DNA of 64,000 bases from Pluralibacter gergoviae ATCC 33028 = NBRC 105706 (GTDB lineage Bacteria; Pseudomonadota; Gammaproteobacteria; Enterobacterales; Enterobacteriaceae): contig NZ_BCZS01000005.1 of assembly GCF_001598855.1 (NCBI RefSeq), positions 1-64,000 of the forward strand, written 5' to 3'. Position 1 is the stretch's first letter, and every line of letters starts with the position of its first letter. The notes under the pieces were generated by a model. That model was not told the origin of the DNA and did no database searches. It was given only the letters and a program-made list of their open reading frames with translations. Made by a program: the position numbers and the translations under genes. Of the stretch, positions 7,472 through 18,245 are shown in pieces.

Positions 7472-9061
7472 ATGACGTTGTCTCCCTATCTGCAGGAGGT
7501 GGCCAAGCGCCGCACTTTTGCCATTATCTCTCACCCGGATGCCGGTAAAACGACCATCACCGAAAAGGTGCTGCTGTTCGGACAGGCTATCCAGACTGCC
7601 GGCACCGTCAAGGGCCGCGGCTCCAGCCAGCACGCCAAGTCCGACTGGATGGAGATGGAAAAACAGCGCGGGATCTCCATTACCACCTCGGTGATGCAGT
7701 TTCCCTACCACGACAGCCTGGTAAACCTGCTGGACACCCCGGGCCACGAAGACTTCTCGGAAGATACCTACCGCACCCTGACGGCGGTGGACTGCTGCCT
7801 GATGGTCATCGACGCCGCGAAGGGCGTTGAGGATCGGACCCGCAAGCTGATGGAAGTCACCCGCCTGCGCGATACGCCGATCCTGACCTTTATGAACAAG
7901 CTCGACCGCGATATCCGCGATCCGATGGAGCTGCTGGACGAAGTTGAAAACGAGCTGAAGATCGGCTGCGCGCCGATCACCTGGCCTATCGGCTGCGGCA
8001 AGCTGTTTAAGGGCGTTTACCATCTCTATAAAGATGAAACCTACCTCTATCAGACCGGCCAGGGCCACACCATTCAGGAAGTGCGCATCGTGAAGGGGCT
8101 GAACAACCCGGATCTCGATGCCGCAGTCGGCGAGGAGCTGGCGCAACAGCTGCGCGACGAGCTGGAGCTGGTGCAGGGCGCGTCGAACGAGTTCGACAAA
8201 GAGCTGTTCCTCGCCGGTGAGATCACGCCGGTGTTCTTCGGCACCGCGCTCGGCAACTTCGGCGTTGACCATATGCTCGACGGCCTCGTGGAGTGGGCGC
8301 CTGCGCCGATGCCGCGTAAAACCGATACCCGCGAAGTCGAAGCGGCGGAAGAGAAGTTTTCCGGCTTCGTGTTTAAGATTCAGGCCAACATGGACCCGAA
8401 ACACCGCGACCGCGTGGCATTCCTGCGCGTGGTGTCCGGTAAGTATGAAAAGGGCATGAAGCTGCGCCAGGTGCGCATCAATAAAGATGTGGTGATCTCC
8501 GACGCGCTGACCTTTATGGCCGGCGATCGCTCCCACGTTGAAGAGGCGTATCCGGGCGATATCATCGGCCTGCACAACCACGGCACCATTCAGATAGGCG
8601 ATACCTTTACCCAGGGCGAGATGATGAAGTTCACCGGCATTCCGAACTTCGCGCCGGAGCTGTTCCGCCGCATCCGCCTGCGCGATCCGCTCAAGCAGAA
8701 GCAGCTGCTTAAGGGACTGGTACAGCTTTCGGAAGAGGGCGCAGTGCAAGTGTTCCGCCCGATTGCCAACAACGATCTGATCGTTGGCGCCGTCGGCGTG
8801 CTGCAGTTTGACGTGGTGGTTGCCCGCCTGAAGAGCGAATACAACGTTGAGGCCATCTACGAATCCGTCAACGTTGCCACCGCCCGCTGGGTGGAGTGCG
8901 CTGACGCGAAGAAATTCGAAGAGTTCAAGCGCAAGAACGAGATCCAGCTGGCGCTGGACGGTGGCGATAACCTGACCTACATCGCGCCGACGATGGTTAA
9001 CCTGAACCTGACCCAGGAGCGCTATCCGGACGTGCAGTTCCGCAAAACCCGCGAACACTAA
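7472..9061 (+). CDS. prfC: Peptide chain release factor 3
   Basis: RF3 is a translational GTPase that removes RF1/RF2 from the ribosome after peptide release. The 529-residue product has the G-domain motifs HPDAGKTT at 21-28, the switch II DTPGHED from residue 88, and NKLD at 142-145, followed by domains II and III, all collinear with E. coli RF3 and of equal length. I chose the ATG at 7472 ([10 protein letters not shown]) to match E. coli; another ATG two codons upstream (7466) overlaps the ribosome site AAAGAAGA. A hairpin follows the stop codon. Confidence 0.98.
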   Translation: MTLSPYLQEVAKRRTFAIISHPDAGKTTITEKVLLFGQAIQTAGTVKGRGSSQHAKSDWMEMEKQRGISITTSVMQFPYHDSLVNLLDTPGHEDFSEDTYRTLTAVDCCLMVIDAAKGVEDRTRKLMEVTRLRDTPILTFMNKLDRDIRDPMELLDEVENELKIGCAPITWPIGCGKLFKGVYHLYKDETYLYQTGQGHTIQEVRIVKGLNNPDLDAAVGEELAQQLRDELELVQGASNEFDKELFLAGEITPVFFGTALGNFGVDHMLDGLVEWAPAPMPRKTDTREVEAAEEKFSGFVFKIQANMDPKHRDRVAFLRVVSGKYEKGMKLRQVRINKDVVISDALTFMAGDRSHVEEAYPGDIIGLHNHGTIQIGDTFTQGEMMKFTGIPNFAPELFRRIRLRDPLKQKQLLKGLVQLSEEGAVQVFRPIANNDLIVGAVGVLQFDVVVARLKSEYNVEAIYESVNVATARWVECADAKKFEEFKRKNEIQLALDGGDNLTYIAPTMVNLNLTQERYPDVQFRKTREH

Positions 9062-9071
9062 TCCTGCCCTA

Positions 9072-9097
9072 CAGAGCGCGGCGCCCGCCGCGCTCTG
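9072..9097 (+). terminator. Stem-loop after prfC
   Basis: A 10-bp GC-rich stem (cagagcgcgg / ccgcgctctg) begins ten bases after the prfC stop. It has no proper T-run, so it may act as an mRNA 3' stabiliser or with weak termination. Confidence 0.5.
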
Positions 9098-9204
9098 CGT
9101 CTTCCCGTCAGTTGATTTCCTTGCAGAAAGTTCTTAAAACCCTGTTATTTAGCGGTAAATGGCTACTTTTTGCGCGCCGCGTCAGGCGCGATGAAAATTG
9201 TTGT

Positions 9205-9214
9205 CTATATTTAA
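9205..9214 (+). promoter_or_regulatory. osmY sigma-S type -10 element
   Basis: CTATATTTAA matches the extended sigma-S -10 consensus CTATACTTAA, and the surrounding tctatatttaacaaagt is the same as I remember at the E. coli osmY promoter. It implies an untranslated leader of about 190 bases. The stretch 9098-9405 thus holds the osmY promoter and leader, with no gene seen. Confidence 0.65.
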
Positions 9215-9405
9215 CAAAGTAATGACGTTCATGCAGGCCGAATTCCCTGTTCAATGCGCATTGTATGGAGTAATGGCCTGCATTGTTCGTCGTTATCAAT
9301 ATTAATAACTGAGAATCAGCGGTGAAGTTATTCACCAGCCCTACAGCAATGCGATCACGAAGATCGCCTGAGCTCAGATTAAGAGCAAACATACAGGAGT
9401 CAATA

Positions 9406-9999
9406 ATGATGACAACGACCAAACTTTCAAAAACGCTGCTGGCCGTGATGCTGGGTTCCGCTCTGGTAAGCGGATCTGCGCTGGCTGAGACCTCTGCCGT
9501 CGATAAAGCCGGCGATAAAATTGACAGCTCAATGAATAAAGTCGGCAACTTTATGGATGACAGCAGCATCACTGCGAAAGTGAAGGCGGCGCTGGTCGAT
9601 CACGACTCCATTAAGAGCACCGATATCTCCGTGAAAACCGAGAAAAAAGTCGTCACCCTGAGCGGTTTTGTCACCAGCCAGGCGCAGGCCGAAGAGGCTG
9701 TGAAGGTGGCGAAGGGCGTGGAAGGCGTTGCTTCCGTCAGTGATAAGCTGCACGTTCGCGACAGCAAGTCCCAGTCCATGAAGAGCTACGCCGGCGATAC
9801 GGCCACCACCAGCGAGGTGAAAGCCAAGCTGCTGGCCGATGACGTCGTGCCGTCACGCCATATTAAAGTTGAAACCACCGATGGCGTGGTGCAGCTTTCC
9901 GGTACCGTGAAGTCTGCGGCGCAGAGCGAACGTGCCGAGAGCATTGCTAAAGCCGTCGACGGTGTTAAAAGCGTCAAGAACGACATTAAAGTGAAATAA
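9406..9999 (+). CDS. osmY: Periplasmic osmotic-stress protein OsmY
   Basis: OsmY is a sigma-S-dependent periplasmic protein induced by high osmolarity and stationary phase, with a proposed chaperone role. The first 27 residues form a signal peptide ([19 protein letters not shown], cut after ALA). Two BON domains follow, each with the pattern [13 protein letters not shown] / VKAKLLADD and a conserved VTLSG / VQLSG strand. The product has 197 residues against 201 in E. coli. AGGAG at 9395 serves the ATG at 9406; a second ATG at 9409 is equally possible. The leader is long, as in E. coli. Confidence 0.96.
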   Translation: MMTTTKLSKTLLAVMLGSALVSGSALAETSAVDKAGDKIDSSMNKVGNFMDDSSITAKVKAALVDHDSIKSTDISVKTEKKVVTLSGFVTSQAQAEEAVKVAKGVEGVASVSDKLHVRDSKSQSMKSYAGDTATTSEVKAKLLADDVVPSRHIKVETTDGVVQLSGTVKSAAQSERAESIAKAVDGVKSVKNDIKVK

Positions 10000-10111
10000 A
10001 TAAGTGAAGACCCGCTCCCCGGCAAAAAAATGTCGGGGACACCGTCTGACGTTTTGATTGCGATAACGGGTATCAAAGCGGCCGACATTAATTATGGTAA
10101 AGGAGAATCGT

Positions 10112-10273
10112 ATGTTTCGTTGGGGCATTATTTTTCTGGTTATCGCATTAATTGCCGCCGCGCTGGGTTTTGGCGGGCTGGCAGGTACTGCGGCCTGGGC
10201 GGCAAAGATCGTCTTTATCGTCGGTATTGTTCTGTTCCTGGTGAGCCTGTTCACCGGACGCCGCCGTCCTTAG
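10112..10273 (+). CDS. ytjA: DUF1328 small membrane protein YtjA
   Basis: A 53-residue, almost wholly hydrophobic protein with two membrane segments ([20 protein letters not shown] and [16 protein letters not shown]) and a basic end (TGRRRP). It matches E. coli YtjA in length and nearly every residue. AAAGGAG precedes the ATG at good spacing. It lies 112 bases after osmY and before a strong terminator, so it may share osmY's stress control. Function is unknown. Confidence 0.92.
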   Translation: MFRWGIIFLVIALIAAALGFGGLAGTAAWAAKIVFIVGIVLFLVSLFTGRRRP

Positions 10274-10295
10274 AGATGTTAATCGCTTGTAACAT

Positions 10296-10319
10296 AAAGC
10301 CAGCCTTCGGGCTGGCTTT
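10296..10319 (+). terminator. Terminator after ytjA
   Basis: A 10-bp stem aaagccagcc / ggctggcttt closes on the stable loop TTCG. It is followed by agtcgttt. It ends the osmY-ytjA unit before yjjU. Confidence 0.8.
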
Positions 10320-10390
10320 AGTCGTTTAAGCCCGCCGTAAATTGCGCTATGGTTGAACGATACAATAAAACCAATACCCAGGAAGGCAGT

Positions 10391-11464
10391 GTGGGACAGC
10401 GAATTCCGGTCACCCTTGGCAATATTGCGCCACTTTCAGTCGCGCCTTTCAATCCGGGTAAGCTCGCGTTAGTCTGCGAGGGAGGCGGTCAGCGCGGTAT
10501 TTTTACCGCCGGGGTGCTGGATGAATTCATGCGCGCCCGCTTCGATCCTTTCGATCTCTATCTGGGGACGTCCGCCGGGGCGCAGAACCTTTCGGCCTAC
10601 GTCTGCAATCAGCCGGGCTATGCCCGGAAAGTGATCACCCGCTACACCACTTCCCGGGACTTTTTCGATCCGATGCGCTTCGTGCGCGGCGGCAATCTTA
10701 TCGATCTCGACTGGCTGATTGAGGCCACCAGCAGCAAGATGCCGCTGGCGATGGACGTGGCCGCCCGCCACTTCGACAGCGGTAAACACTTCTATATGTG
10801 CGCCTCGCGGGCGGACGACTATACGCCCGGCTACTTCTCGCCCACTAAAGAGACCTGGCTCGATCAGATCCGCGCCTCCAGCGCGATACCGGGCTTTTAC
10901 CGCAGCGGCGTGATGATGGACGGTGCGAACTGGCTCGACGGCGGCGTCAGCGACGCCATTCCGGTGCAGGAAGCGGCGCGGCTTGAGGCGAAAACGATCG
11001 TCGTGATCCGCACCGTGCCGTCCCAGGTGTTCTACACGCCGCAGTGGTTTAAGCGCATGGAGCGCTGGCTGGGGGAGAGCAGTCTGCAGCCCTTCGTCAA
11101 TCTAGTGCAGCATCATGAGAAGACCTATCGCGCCATTCAGCAGTTTATTGAGAAGCCGCCGGGCGATATCCGCATCCTTGAGATTTATCCGCCGAAGCCG
11201 CTGCAGAGCATGGCGCTGGGCAGCCGCCTGCCGGCGCTTCTGGACGACTACAACGTTGGCCGCCAGTGCGGGCGCTACTTTCTGGCGACCGTCGGCAAGA
11301 TGCTGGCGACGACTCCGCCGCTGCGGCGCTTCAGGGCGCGCGTCGCCACCGTGCCGTCGATTGTGGTGCCGCCGGCCGCGGTTGCTAACGATGCGCACGG
11401 CGCGGCCATCGTGGCATCGCCGCAGGCCAACGACGCCAGCTTCGATAGCGAGGATCTGGCGTGA
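10391..11464 (+). CDS. yjjU: Patatin-like phospholipase family protein YjjU
   Basis: A 357-residue protein of the patatin-like serine hydrolase family, equal in length to E. coli YjjU. The oxyanion loop GGGQRG is at residues 31-36, the nucleophile elbow GTSAG at 59-63 with Ser61, and the catalytic Asp in DGG at 183-185. It should be a lipid acyl hydrolase, but its substrate is not established. I chose the GTG at 10391 with GGAAGG upstream, because this gives the E. coli start GQRIPVTLGN; the frame is open upstream. Its stop codon overlaps the GTG start of yjjV, so the two are translationally coupled. Confidence 0.93.
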   Translation: MGQRIPVTLGNIAPLSVAPFNPGKLALVCEGGGQRGIFTAGVLDEFMRARFDPFDLYLGTSAGAQNLSAYVCNQPGYARKVITRYTTSRDFFDPMRFVRGGNLIDLDWLIEATSSKMPLAMDVAARHFDSGKHFYMCASRADDYTPGYFSPTKETWLDQIRASSAIPGFYRSGVMMDGANWLDGGVSDAIPVQEAARLEAKTIVVIRTVPSQVFYTPQWFKRMERWLGESSLQPFVNLVQHHEKTYRAIQQFIEKPPGDIRILEIYPPKPLQSMALGSRLPALLDDYNVGRQCGRYFLATVGKMLATTPPLRRFRARVATVPSIVVPPAAVANDAHGAAIVASPQANDASFDSEDLA

Positions 11465-12249
11465 GTCCGCGCTTTGTTGATACCCACTGCCACTTTGATT
11501 TTCCGCCGTTTATCGACGATGTCGATTCCAGCCTCGCCCGCGCCGCCGATGCGGGAGTCACCGCGATTATTGTGCCCGCCACCGAAGCGGCCCGCTTTGC
11601 GGGCGTGCTGGCGCTGGCGCAGGCCCATCCGCCGCTGTATGCCGCTCTGGGACTGCACCCGATAGTGATTGAACAGCACCGCGATGCCGATCTCGACCAG
11701 CTTGAGGGGCTGCTGGCGCAGCGGCCCGAAAAGCTGGCGGCCATCGGCGAAATCGGCCTCGATCTTTACCGGGACGATCCGCAGTTCGCGCGCCAGGAGC
11801 AGATCCTTGATGCCCAGCTGGATCTTGCGAAGCGCTACGATCTGCCGGTGATCCTCCACTCGCGTCGCACCCACGACAAGCTGGCGCTGCACCTGCGGCG
11901 TTACGACCTGCCGCGTACCGGCGTGGTGCACGGCTTTGCCGGCAGCCTGCAGCAGGCGGAGCGCTTCGTGGCGCTCGGCTACGCTATCGGCGTCGGCGGC
12001 ACGATCACCTATCCCCGGGCGAGCAAAACCCGCGACGTTATGGCGCGACTCCCGCTCTCCGCCCTGCTGCTGGAGACCGATGCGCCGGATATGCCGCTCA
12101 ACGGTTTTCAGGGCCAGCCCAATCGCCCGGAGCAGGCGGCGCGCGTCTTCAGCGTCCTCTGTGAACTGCGGCCGGAATCACCCGACGTCCTCGCTGCGGC
12201 CCTGATGGACAACAGCAGGCGGATCTTCCCGGCGCTCGCCGGACGCTAG
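11461..12249 (+). CDS. yjjV: TatD-family metal-dependent hydrolase YjjV
   Basis: A TatD-like deoxyribonuclease-family hydrolase of 262 residues. The N-terminal metal-binding motif DTHCHFD (His9, His11), the GEIGLD glutamate, LHSR and VHGF histidines, and the late ETDAPDMP aspartate are all present. The start is a GTG that overlaps the stop codon of yjjU by four bases. In E. coli the next genes are yjjW and yjjI, which are absent here, so yjjV is directly followed by the deo control region. The cellular substrate is unknown. Confidence 0.93.
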   Translation: MSPRFVDTHCHFDFPPFIDDVDSSLARAADAGVTAIIVPATEAARFAGVLALAQAHPPLYAALGLHPIVIEQHRDADLDQLEGLLAQRPEKLAAIGEIGLDLYRDDPQFARQEQILDAQLDLAKRYDLPVILHSRRTHDKLALHLRRYDLPRTGVVHGFAGSLQQAERFVALGYAIGVGGTITYPRASKTRDVMARLPLSALLLETDAPDMPLNGFQGQPNRPEQAARVFSVLCELRPESPDVLAAALMDNSRRIFPALAGR

Positions 12250-12252
12250 CGA

Positions 12253-12268
12253 TGTTAAAATTCTCTCA
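12253..12268 (+). promoter_or_regulatory. Candidate DeoR operator, upstream copy (deoO1-like)
   Basis: The 16-mer TGTTAAAATTCTCTCA matches 13 of 16 positions of the DeoR operator TGTTAGAATTCTAACA. It begins four bases after the yjjV stop and lies 260 bases upstream of the second operator. DeoR represses by looping between distant operators in E. coli. Confidence 0.55.
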
Positions 12269-12474
12269 TCATCTGTGCCGTTTCTGACGCCTCCTCGGGC
12301 ATAAGTGCGCCCATTTCAGCAATTTTGCGAAATCTTTGTACGAATTCAATTGTCTGTGGTGTTATTATTCTCACATTCCCGCTGGCGGAAAATGCCGCCA
12401 TCGTTCTGCTGACTCACACTGAAAAAGGTGACGTGTATCGCACTATTTTGCCTATGCTTTGCACATGTATTTCA

Positions 12475-12496
12475 TCAATTGTGACGAGGATCGAGG
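12475..12496 (+). promoter_or_regulatory. Candidate CRP site at deoP2
   Basis: The segment around aattgtgacgaggatcgagg resembles the E. coli deoP2 CRP-1 site (TGTGAnnnnnnTCGAn). It lies about 40 bases upstream of the likely deoP2 start. CRP/CytR control is known for deoP2; here it is by analogy. Confidence 0.5.
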
Positions 12497-12512
12497 TGCA
12501 TTCACCGCTGGG

Positions 12513-12528
12513 TGTTAAAATATTCACA
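12513..12528 (+). promoter_or_regulatory. DeoR operator over deoP2 -10 (deoO2-like)
   Basis: TGTTAAAATATTCACA matches the DeoR palindrome at 12 of 16 positions and includes a likely -10 (TAAAAT). It is 40 bases upstream of deoC. The rest of the 319-base yjjV-deoC gap holds no gene that I can support. Confidence 0.65.
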
Positions 12529-12568
12529 TGGCCGTAAGGCAACACATTTAACGATATCCGGAGATAAC

Positions 12569-13348
12569 ATGACCGACTTAACGACCAGCAGCCTGCGGGC
12601 GCTGAAGCTGATGGACCTGACCACCCTGAACGAAGATGACACCAACGAGAAAGTGATCGCCCTCTGCAAGCAGGCGAAAACCCCGGTGGGCCACACTGCC
12701 GCCGTGTGCATCTACCCGCGTTTCGTGCCGATTGCCCGTAAAACCCTGAAGGCCCAGGGCACGCCGGACGTGCGGATTGCCACCGTCACTAACTTCCCGC
12801 ACGGCAATGACGATATTGATATCGCGCTGGCGGAAACCAAAGCCGCGATTGCCTACGGCGCCGATGAAGTGGACGTGGTATTCCCTTACCGCGCGCTGAT
12901 TGCCGGTAACGAGCAGGTGGGTTTCGATCTGGTGAAGGCCTGTAAAGAGGCCTGCGCGGCGGCGAACGTGCTGCTGAAGGTGATTATCGAAACCGGCGAG
13001 CTGAAAGAAGCGCGGCTTATCCGCAAAGCCTCTGAAATCGCCATTAAAGCCGGCGCCGACTTTATTAAGACCTCTACCGGTAAAGTTCCGGTCAACGCCA
13101 CGCCGGAAAGCGCCCGCATCATGATGGAAGTGATCCGCGATATGGGCGTGCAGAAAACCGTGGGCTTCAAGCCCGCCGGCGGCGTACGCAGCGCGGAAGA
13201 CGCGCAGCTGTACCTCGGCATTGCCGATGAGCTGTTCGGCGCCGACTGGGCAGATGCGCGCCACTACCGCTTCGGCGCTTCCAGCCTGCTGGCGAGCCTG
13301 CTCAAAGCGCTGGGCCACGGCGACGGTAAGAGCGCCAGCAGCTACTGA
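12569..13348 (+). CDS. deoC: Deoxyribose-phosphate aldolase
   Basis: DeoC cleaves 2-deoxyribose-5-phosphate to glyceraldehyde-3-phosphate and acetaldehyde, the last step of deoxynucleoside catabolism. It is a class I aldolase of 259 residues, as in E. coli. The Schiff-base Lys167 (FIKTSTGK), Asp102 and Lys201 (GFKPAGG) are all in place. The ATG at 12569 has CGGAGA upstream. It is the first gene of deoCABD behind DeoR and CRP sites. A hairpin (13361-13380) separates it from deoA. Confidence 0.98.
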   Translation: MTDLTTSSLRALKLMDLTTLNEDDTNEKVIALCKQAKTPVGHTAAVCIYPRFVPIARKTLKAQGTPDVRIATVTNFPHGNDDIDIALAETKAAIAYGADEVDVVFPYRALIAGNEQVGFDLVKACKEACAAANVLLKVIIETGELKEARLIRKASEIAIKAGADFIKTSTGKVPVNATPESARIMMEVIRDMGVQKTVGFKPAGGVRSAEDAQLYLGIADELFGADWADARHYRFGASSLLASLLKALGHGDGKSASSY

Positions 13349-13360
13349 TCCTCTCCGCTT

Positions 13361-13380
13361 GCGGCGGTACTCACCGCCGC
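13361..13380 (+). other. Intercistronic hairpin deoC-deoA
   Basis: An 8-bp perfect stem gcggcggt / accgccgc with a 4-base loop lies between deoC and deoA. Followed by ctttaacc only, it is more likely an mRNA stability or partial-polarity element than a full terminator. Confidence 0.5.
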
Positions 13381-13406
13381 CTTTAACCTGATTTTCCGGG
13401 GGTACC

Positions 13407-14729
13407 GTGTTTCTCGCACAAGAAATTATCCGTAAAAAACGCGACGGTCACGCGCTGAGCGACGACGAGATCCGCTTCTTTATTAACGGCATTCGGGACA
13501 ATACCGTGTCGGAAGGGCAGATTGCCGCCCTGGCAATGACCATTTTCTTCCATGATATGGCCCTTGAGGAGCGCGTCTCGCTGACCATGGCGATGCGGGA
13601 TTCCGGCTCGGTGCTCGACTGGAAAAGCCTTAACCTCAACGGCCCGATTGTGGATAAGCATTCCACCGGCGGCGTCGGCGACGTGACCTCGCTGATGCTG
13701 GGGCCGATGGTCGCCGCCTGCGGCGGCTACGTGCCGATGATCTCCGGCCGCGGCCTCGGGCATACCGGCGGCACGCTGGATAAGCTGGAGTCCATCCCCG
13801 GCTTCGACATTTTTCCCGACGATGCCCGCTTTCGCGACATCATTAAAGACGTCGGCGTGGCGATCATCGGCCAGACCAACTCGCTGGCCCCGGCGGACAA
13901 GCGCTTTTACGCCACCCGCGACATCACCGCCACCGTTGACTCCATTCCGCTGATTACCGCTTCGATCCTGGCTAAAAAGCTGGCCGAGGGGCTGGACGCG
14001 CTGGTGATGGACGTCAAAGTCGGCAGCGGGGCGTTTATGCCGACCTTTGAACTGTCGGCGTCGCTGGCGGAAGCCATCGTTGGCGTAGCGAATGGGGCAG
14101 GGGTACGCACCACCGCGCTGCTCACCGATATGAACCAGGTGCTGGCCTCCAGCGCCGGTAATGCGGTCGAGGTGCGCGAGGCGGTGCAGTTCCTCACCGG
14201 TGAATACCGCAATCCGCGCCTGCTTGAGGTCACGATGGCTCTGTGCGTGGAGATGCTGATCTCCGGCGACCTGGCGAAAGACGACGCAGAGGCCCGCGCG
14301 AAACTGCAGGCGGTGCTGGACAACGGCAGGGCGGCCGAGGTCTTCGGCCGGATGGTCGCGGCGCAGAAGGGGCCGGCCGACTTTGTCGAACACTACGCGA
14401 AATATCTGCCGGCGGCGATGCTCAGCAAAGCGGTTTACGCCGATACCGAAGGTTTTGTTTCTGAGATGGACACCCGCGCGCTGGGCATGGCGGTGGTCGG
14501 CATGGGCGGCGGCCGCCGCCAGGCGTCCGACGCTATCGATTACAGCGTCGGCTTTAGCGAGATGGCCCGGCTGGGCGACAGCATTGACGGCACCCGCCCG
14601 CTGGCGGTGATCCACGCCAGAGACGAAGCCAGCTGGCAGGAGGCCGCCCGGGCGGTAAAAGCGGCGATAACGCTCGATGACCAGGCGCCAAAAGAGACGC
14701 CGGAGGTCTATCGCCGCATCACCAAATAG
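13407..14729 (+). CDS. deoA: Thymidine phosphorylase
   Basis: DeoA converts thymidine and phosphate to thymine and 2-deoxyribose-1-phosphate in the cytoplasm. The protein is 440 residues, equal to E. coli. The signature KHSTGGVGD at residues 84-92 binds phosphate and nucleoside, and the alpha/beta-domain arrangement follows the family. The start is GTG with gggggt upstream. Its product deoxyribose-1-phosphate is passed to DeoB, encoded next. Confidence 0.98.
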   Translation: MFLAQEIIRKKRDGHALSDDEIRFFINGIRDNTVSEGQIAALAMTIFFHDMALEERVSLTMAMRDSGSVLDWKSLNLNGPIVDKHSTGGVGDVTSLMLGPMVAACGGYVPMISGRGLGHTGGTLDKLESIPGFDIFPDDARFRDIIKDVGVAIIGQTNSLAPADKRFYATRDITATVDSIPLITASILAKKLAEGLDALVMDVKVGSGAFMPTFELSASLAEAIVGVANGAGVRTTALLTDMNQVLASSAGNAVEVREAVQFLTGEYRNPRLLEVTMALCVEMLISGDLAKDDAEARAKLQAVLDNGRAAEVFGRMVAAQKGPADFVEHYAKYLPAAMLSKAVYADTEGFVSEMDTRALGMAVVGMGGGRRQASDAIDYSVGFSEMARLGDSIDGTRPLAVIHARDEASWQEAARAVKAAITLDDQAPKETPEVYRRITK

Positions 14730-16004
<1,275 letters not shown>

Positions 16005-16010
16005 TCCAGC

Positions 16011-16028
16011 GGCGGGAGATCTCCCGCC
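16011..16028 (+). other. Intercistronic palindrome deoB-deoD
   Basis: A perfect 18-base palindrome (ggcgggagatctcccgcc) lies between deoB and deoD. No T-run follows, so read-through to deoD is expected; it may influence relative mRNA levels. Confidence 0.5.
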
Positions 16029-16059
16029 CTGCGTTGTTTGAATCTATAAGGATAAAAGA

Positions 16060-16779
16060 ATGGCAACTCCCCACATTAACGCCGAGATGGGCGATTTCGC
16101 AGACGTTGTGCTGATGCCGGGCGACCCGCTGCGCGCGAAGCATATCGCTGAAACCTTCCTCGAAGACGTGCGCGAAGTGAACAACGTGCGCGGGATGCTG
16201 GGCTTCACCGGCACCTATAAGGGCCGCAAAATTTCGGTGATGGGACACGGCATGGGCATTCCGTCCTGCTCTATCTACACCAAGGAGCTCATCACCGACT
16301 TCGGCGTGAAGAAGATCATCCGCGTTGGCTCCTGCGGCGCGGTGCGCCCGGACGTTAAGCTGCGCGACGTGGTGATCGGCATGGGCGCCTGCACCGACTC
16401 TAAAGTCAACCGCATGCGCTTTAAGGATCACGACTATGCCGCTATCGCCGACTTCGGCATGGTGCGCGACGCGGTGGATGCGGCGAAGGCGCTGGGCGTC
16501 GAGGCCCGCGTCGGTAATATCTTCTCCGCCGACCTGTTCTACACGCCGGACCCGCAGATGTTCGACGTGATGGAAAAGTACGGCATTCTCGGCGTTGAGA
16601 TGGAAGCGGCGGGCATCTACGGCGTGGCCGCCGAGTTCGGTGCCAAAGCGCTGACCATCTGCACCGTGTCGGACCATATCCGCACCCACGAGCAGGTCTC
16701 CTCGGCCGACCGTCAGACCACTTTCAACGATATGATCAAAATCGCGCTGGAGTCCGTCCTGCTGGGCGACAAGGCGTAA
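16060..16779 (+). CDS. deoD: Purine-nucleoside phosphorylase
   Basis: DeoD splits purine (deoxy)nucleosides with phosphate into free base and (deoxy)ribose-1-phosphate. It is the hexameric bacterial type, 239 residues as in E. coli, starting [20 protein letters not shown]. His5, the phosphate loop GSCGAVR, and the catalytic Asp204 region [11 protein letters not shown] are present. It is the last gene of the deo operon and is followed by a GC-rich hairpin. Confidence 0.98.
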   Translation: MATPHINAEMGDFADVVLMPGDPLRAKHIAETFLEDVREVNNVRGMLGFTGTYKGRKISVMGHGMGIPSCSIYTKELITDFGVKKIIRVGSCGAVRPDVKLRDVVIGMGACTDSKVNRMRFKDHDYAAIADFGMVRDAVDAAKALGVEARVGNIFSADLFYTPDPQMFDVMEKYGILGVEMEAAGIYGVAAEFGAKALTICTVSDHIRTHEQVSSADRQTTFNDMIKIALESVLLGDKA

Positions 16780-16784
16780 GTTTA

Positions 16785-16812
16785 TCAGGCCGGACGCGGG
16801 CGTCCGGCCTGA
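16785..16812 (+). terminator. Stem-loop at the end of the deo operon
   Basis: A perfect 12-bp stem (tcaggccggacg / cgtccggcctga, loop CGGG) starts six bases after the deoD stop. There is no T-run; the sequence is REP-like. It may protect the deo mRNA 3' end or terminate with help. Confidence 0.6.
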
Positions 16813-16856
16813 AGTATCTATTCATTAATCTATTCTCAATAGCTATTGTTTCCTTT

Positions 16857-16908
16857 ACTTTCATGATCTTTTTCCTGTATACAGGTTTGAATATCTATTC
16901 ATGAAAGT
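16857..16908. promoter_or_regulatory. Nested inverted repeats upstream of yjjJ
   Basis: A 10-bp inverted repeat, actttcatga at 16857-16866 and tcatgaaagt at 16899-16908, encloses a perfect 12-bp palindrome cctgtatacagg at 16874-16885. In addition the 11-mer tatctattcat occurs twice as a direct repeat (16815-16825 and 16892-16902). This arrangement just before the yjjJ start looks like an operator or promoter control region. The binding protein is unknown. Confidence 0.5.
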
Positions 16909-16916
16909 ATTCATCC

Positions 16917-18245
16917 ATGTCTGAGATCGCCGATTTTCTGCTCCACGGACCCCGCTCTGCTCCCGAACTGCGCCGCAGCCTGAACATCAGCCAGGCCACG
17001 TTTTCACGTCTGGCCGCCGGGCAGCCTCAGGTCATCCAGTTCGGCAAGGCGCGGGCGACCCGCTATGCCCTGTCCCGGCCCGTGCGCGGAACGGCGTGCT
17101 TTCCTCTGTGGAGAGTGAACGACGAGGGGCGGGTAGGCAAAGTGGCCGATTTATATCCCTGCTGGCCGCAGGGCAGCGTTCTGGCACGCTACGAGGACGG
17201 TGATGCGCAGTGGTTTGACGGCCTGCCCTGGTATCTGACGGATCTACGCCCGCAGGGTTTCTTAGGCCGCTCCTGGGGGCGCCGCGTTGCCGCGCTGCTT
17301 AATCTGCCCGAGGATATTCGCCGCTGGCAGGAAGAAGAGGTGCTGTTCGCCCTGAGCGCGTTTGACGGCGAGAGCAGCGGGGGCTGGATAGTCGGCGAGG
17401 CAAACTATCAGCGCTGGCTGCTTGCGCCGCCGCCGCTGGCCATCGCCCAGGCCGAGAAGGCGCTGCGCTACCCTGAGATTGCGCAGGAGGCGCTGGCGGG
17501 CGAGGTTATTGGCTCTTCGGCGGGCGGAGAGCAGCCGAAGTTTACCTGTTTTGCGCAGACGGCGCGGGGGGATGCCCATCTGCTGGTAAAATTCAGCGCC
17601 GTGCCTGAGACCACCGTCGCCCGTCGCTGGGCCGATCTGCTGATTGCCGAGTCCCTGGCGCTAGGGGTGCTTGCCGGAAGCGGTATCAGCACTTCCGAGG
17701 CGCAAATTGTGCAGAGCGCAAGCGGGCAGGTTTTTCTGGAATCCACCCGCTTTGACTGCGTGGGGCAGGCCGGACGCCGGGCGATAGTGTCGCTGGAGGC
17801 GGTGCAGAGTGAATACGCCGCGTCGCCGGGAGGCTGGCCGCAGGTCACCCGCGCGCTGGTGGCGCAGAATATTGTTACCCCCGATGCGCTGCACGACGTT
17901 GAAAAGATGTGGGCCTTTGGCCGCCTGATTGCCAACAGCGATATGCACGCGGGCAACCTCTCTTTCTTCTACGGGCCGCCGCCGCTGGCGCTTGCCCCGG
18001 TTTACGATATGCTGCCGATGGCCTTTTCTCCGCATACGTCAGGCGAAATGCGGCGGGAGCCGGTTGACATTAAATTCGATCCGACGCCGGGCCGCGACGC
18101 CTGGAGCTTCGCCCTGCCGCTGGCAGAGGCGTTCTGGCGAAAGGTGGCCGACGACGTGCGCATTAGCGATGAGTTTCGCGGCATTGCGCAGGGAATGGCG
18201 GCGCCGCTCGACGCCGTCAGGCAGATTATTCAGCGCCTGGCCTAG
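16917..18245 (+). CDS. yjjJ: HipA-like serine/threonine kinase YjjJ
   Basis: A 442-residue HipA-superfamily protein, E. coli YjjJ (also called HipH) having 443. Residues 1-55 form a winged-helix-like segment ([19 protein letters not shown]) not found in HipA itself. The kinase part has the glycine-rich loop [11 protein letters not shown] near 199-209, an invariant lysine in LLVKFS, the catalytic Asp near residue 342 in NSDMHAGN, and the metal-binding YDMLP. All catalytic elements look intact. No HipB-type antitoxin gene is adjacent. The ATG at 16917 has no clear ribosome binding site. E. coli YjjJ has been reported as toxic when overproduced. The stop codon shares the bases CTAG with that of the convergent lplA. 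Confidence 0.88.
   Translation: MSEIADFLLHGPRSAPELRRSLNISQATFSRLAAGQPQVIQFGKARATRYALSRPVRGTACFPLWRVNDEGRVGKVADLYPCWPQGSVLARYEDGDAQWFDGLPWYLTDLRPQGFLGRSWGRRVAALLNLPEDIRRWQEEEVLFALSAFDGESSGGWIVGEANYQRWLLAPPPLAIAQAEKALRYPEIAQEALAGEVIGSSAGGEQPKFTCFAQTARGDAHLLVKFSAVPETTVARRWADLLIAESLALGVLAGSGISTSEAQIVQSASGQVFLESTRFDCVGQAGRRAIVSLEAVQSEYAASPGGWPQVTRALVAQNIVTPDALHDVEKMWAFGRLIANSDMHAGNLSFFYGPPPLALAPVYDMLPMAFSPHTSGEMRREPVDIKFDPTPGRDAWSFALPLAEAFWRKVADDVRISDEFRGIAQGMAAPLDAVRQIIQRLA

Noticed and set aside
7304-9058. 584-codon open frame on the minus strand opposite prfC
   Set aside because: Shadow frame of prfC with low-complexity, non-domain composition.
10011-10040. Stem-loop (tccccg / cgggga) after osmY
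   Set aside because: Only six pairs around a loop of A residues and no T-run, so I do not call it a terminator.
16785-16812. Full rho-independent terminator after deoD
   Set aside because: The stem is perfect but no T-run follows, so I list it only as a stem-loop with moderate confidence.
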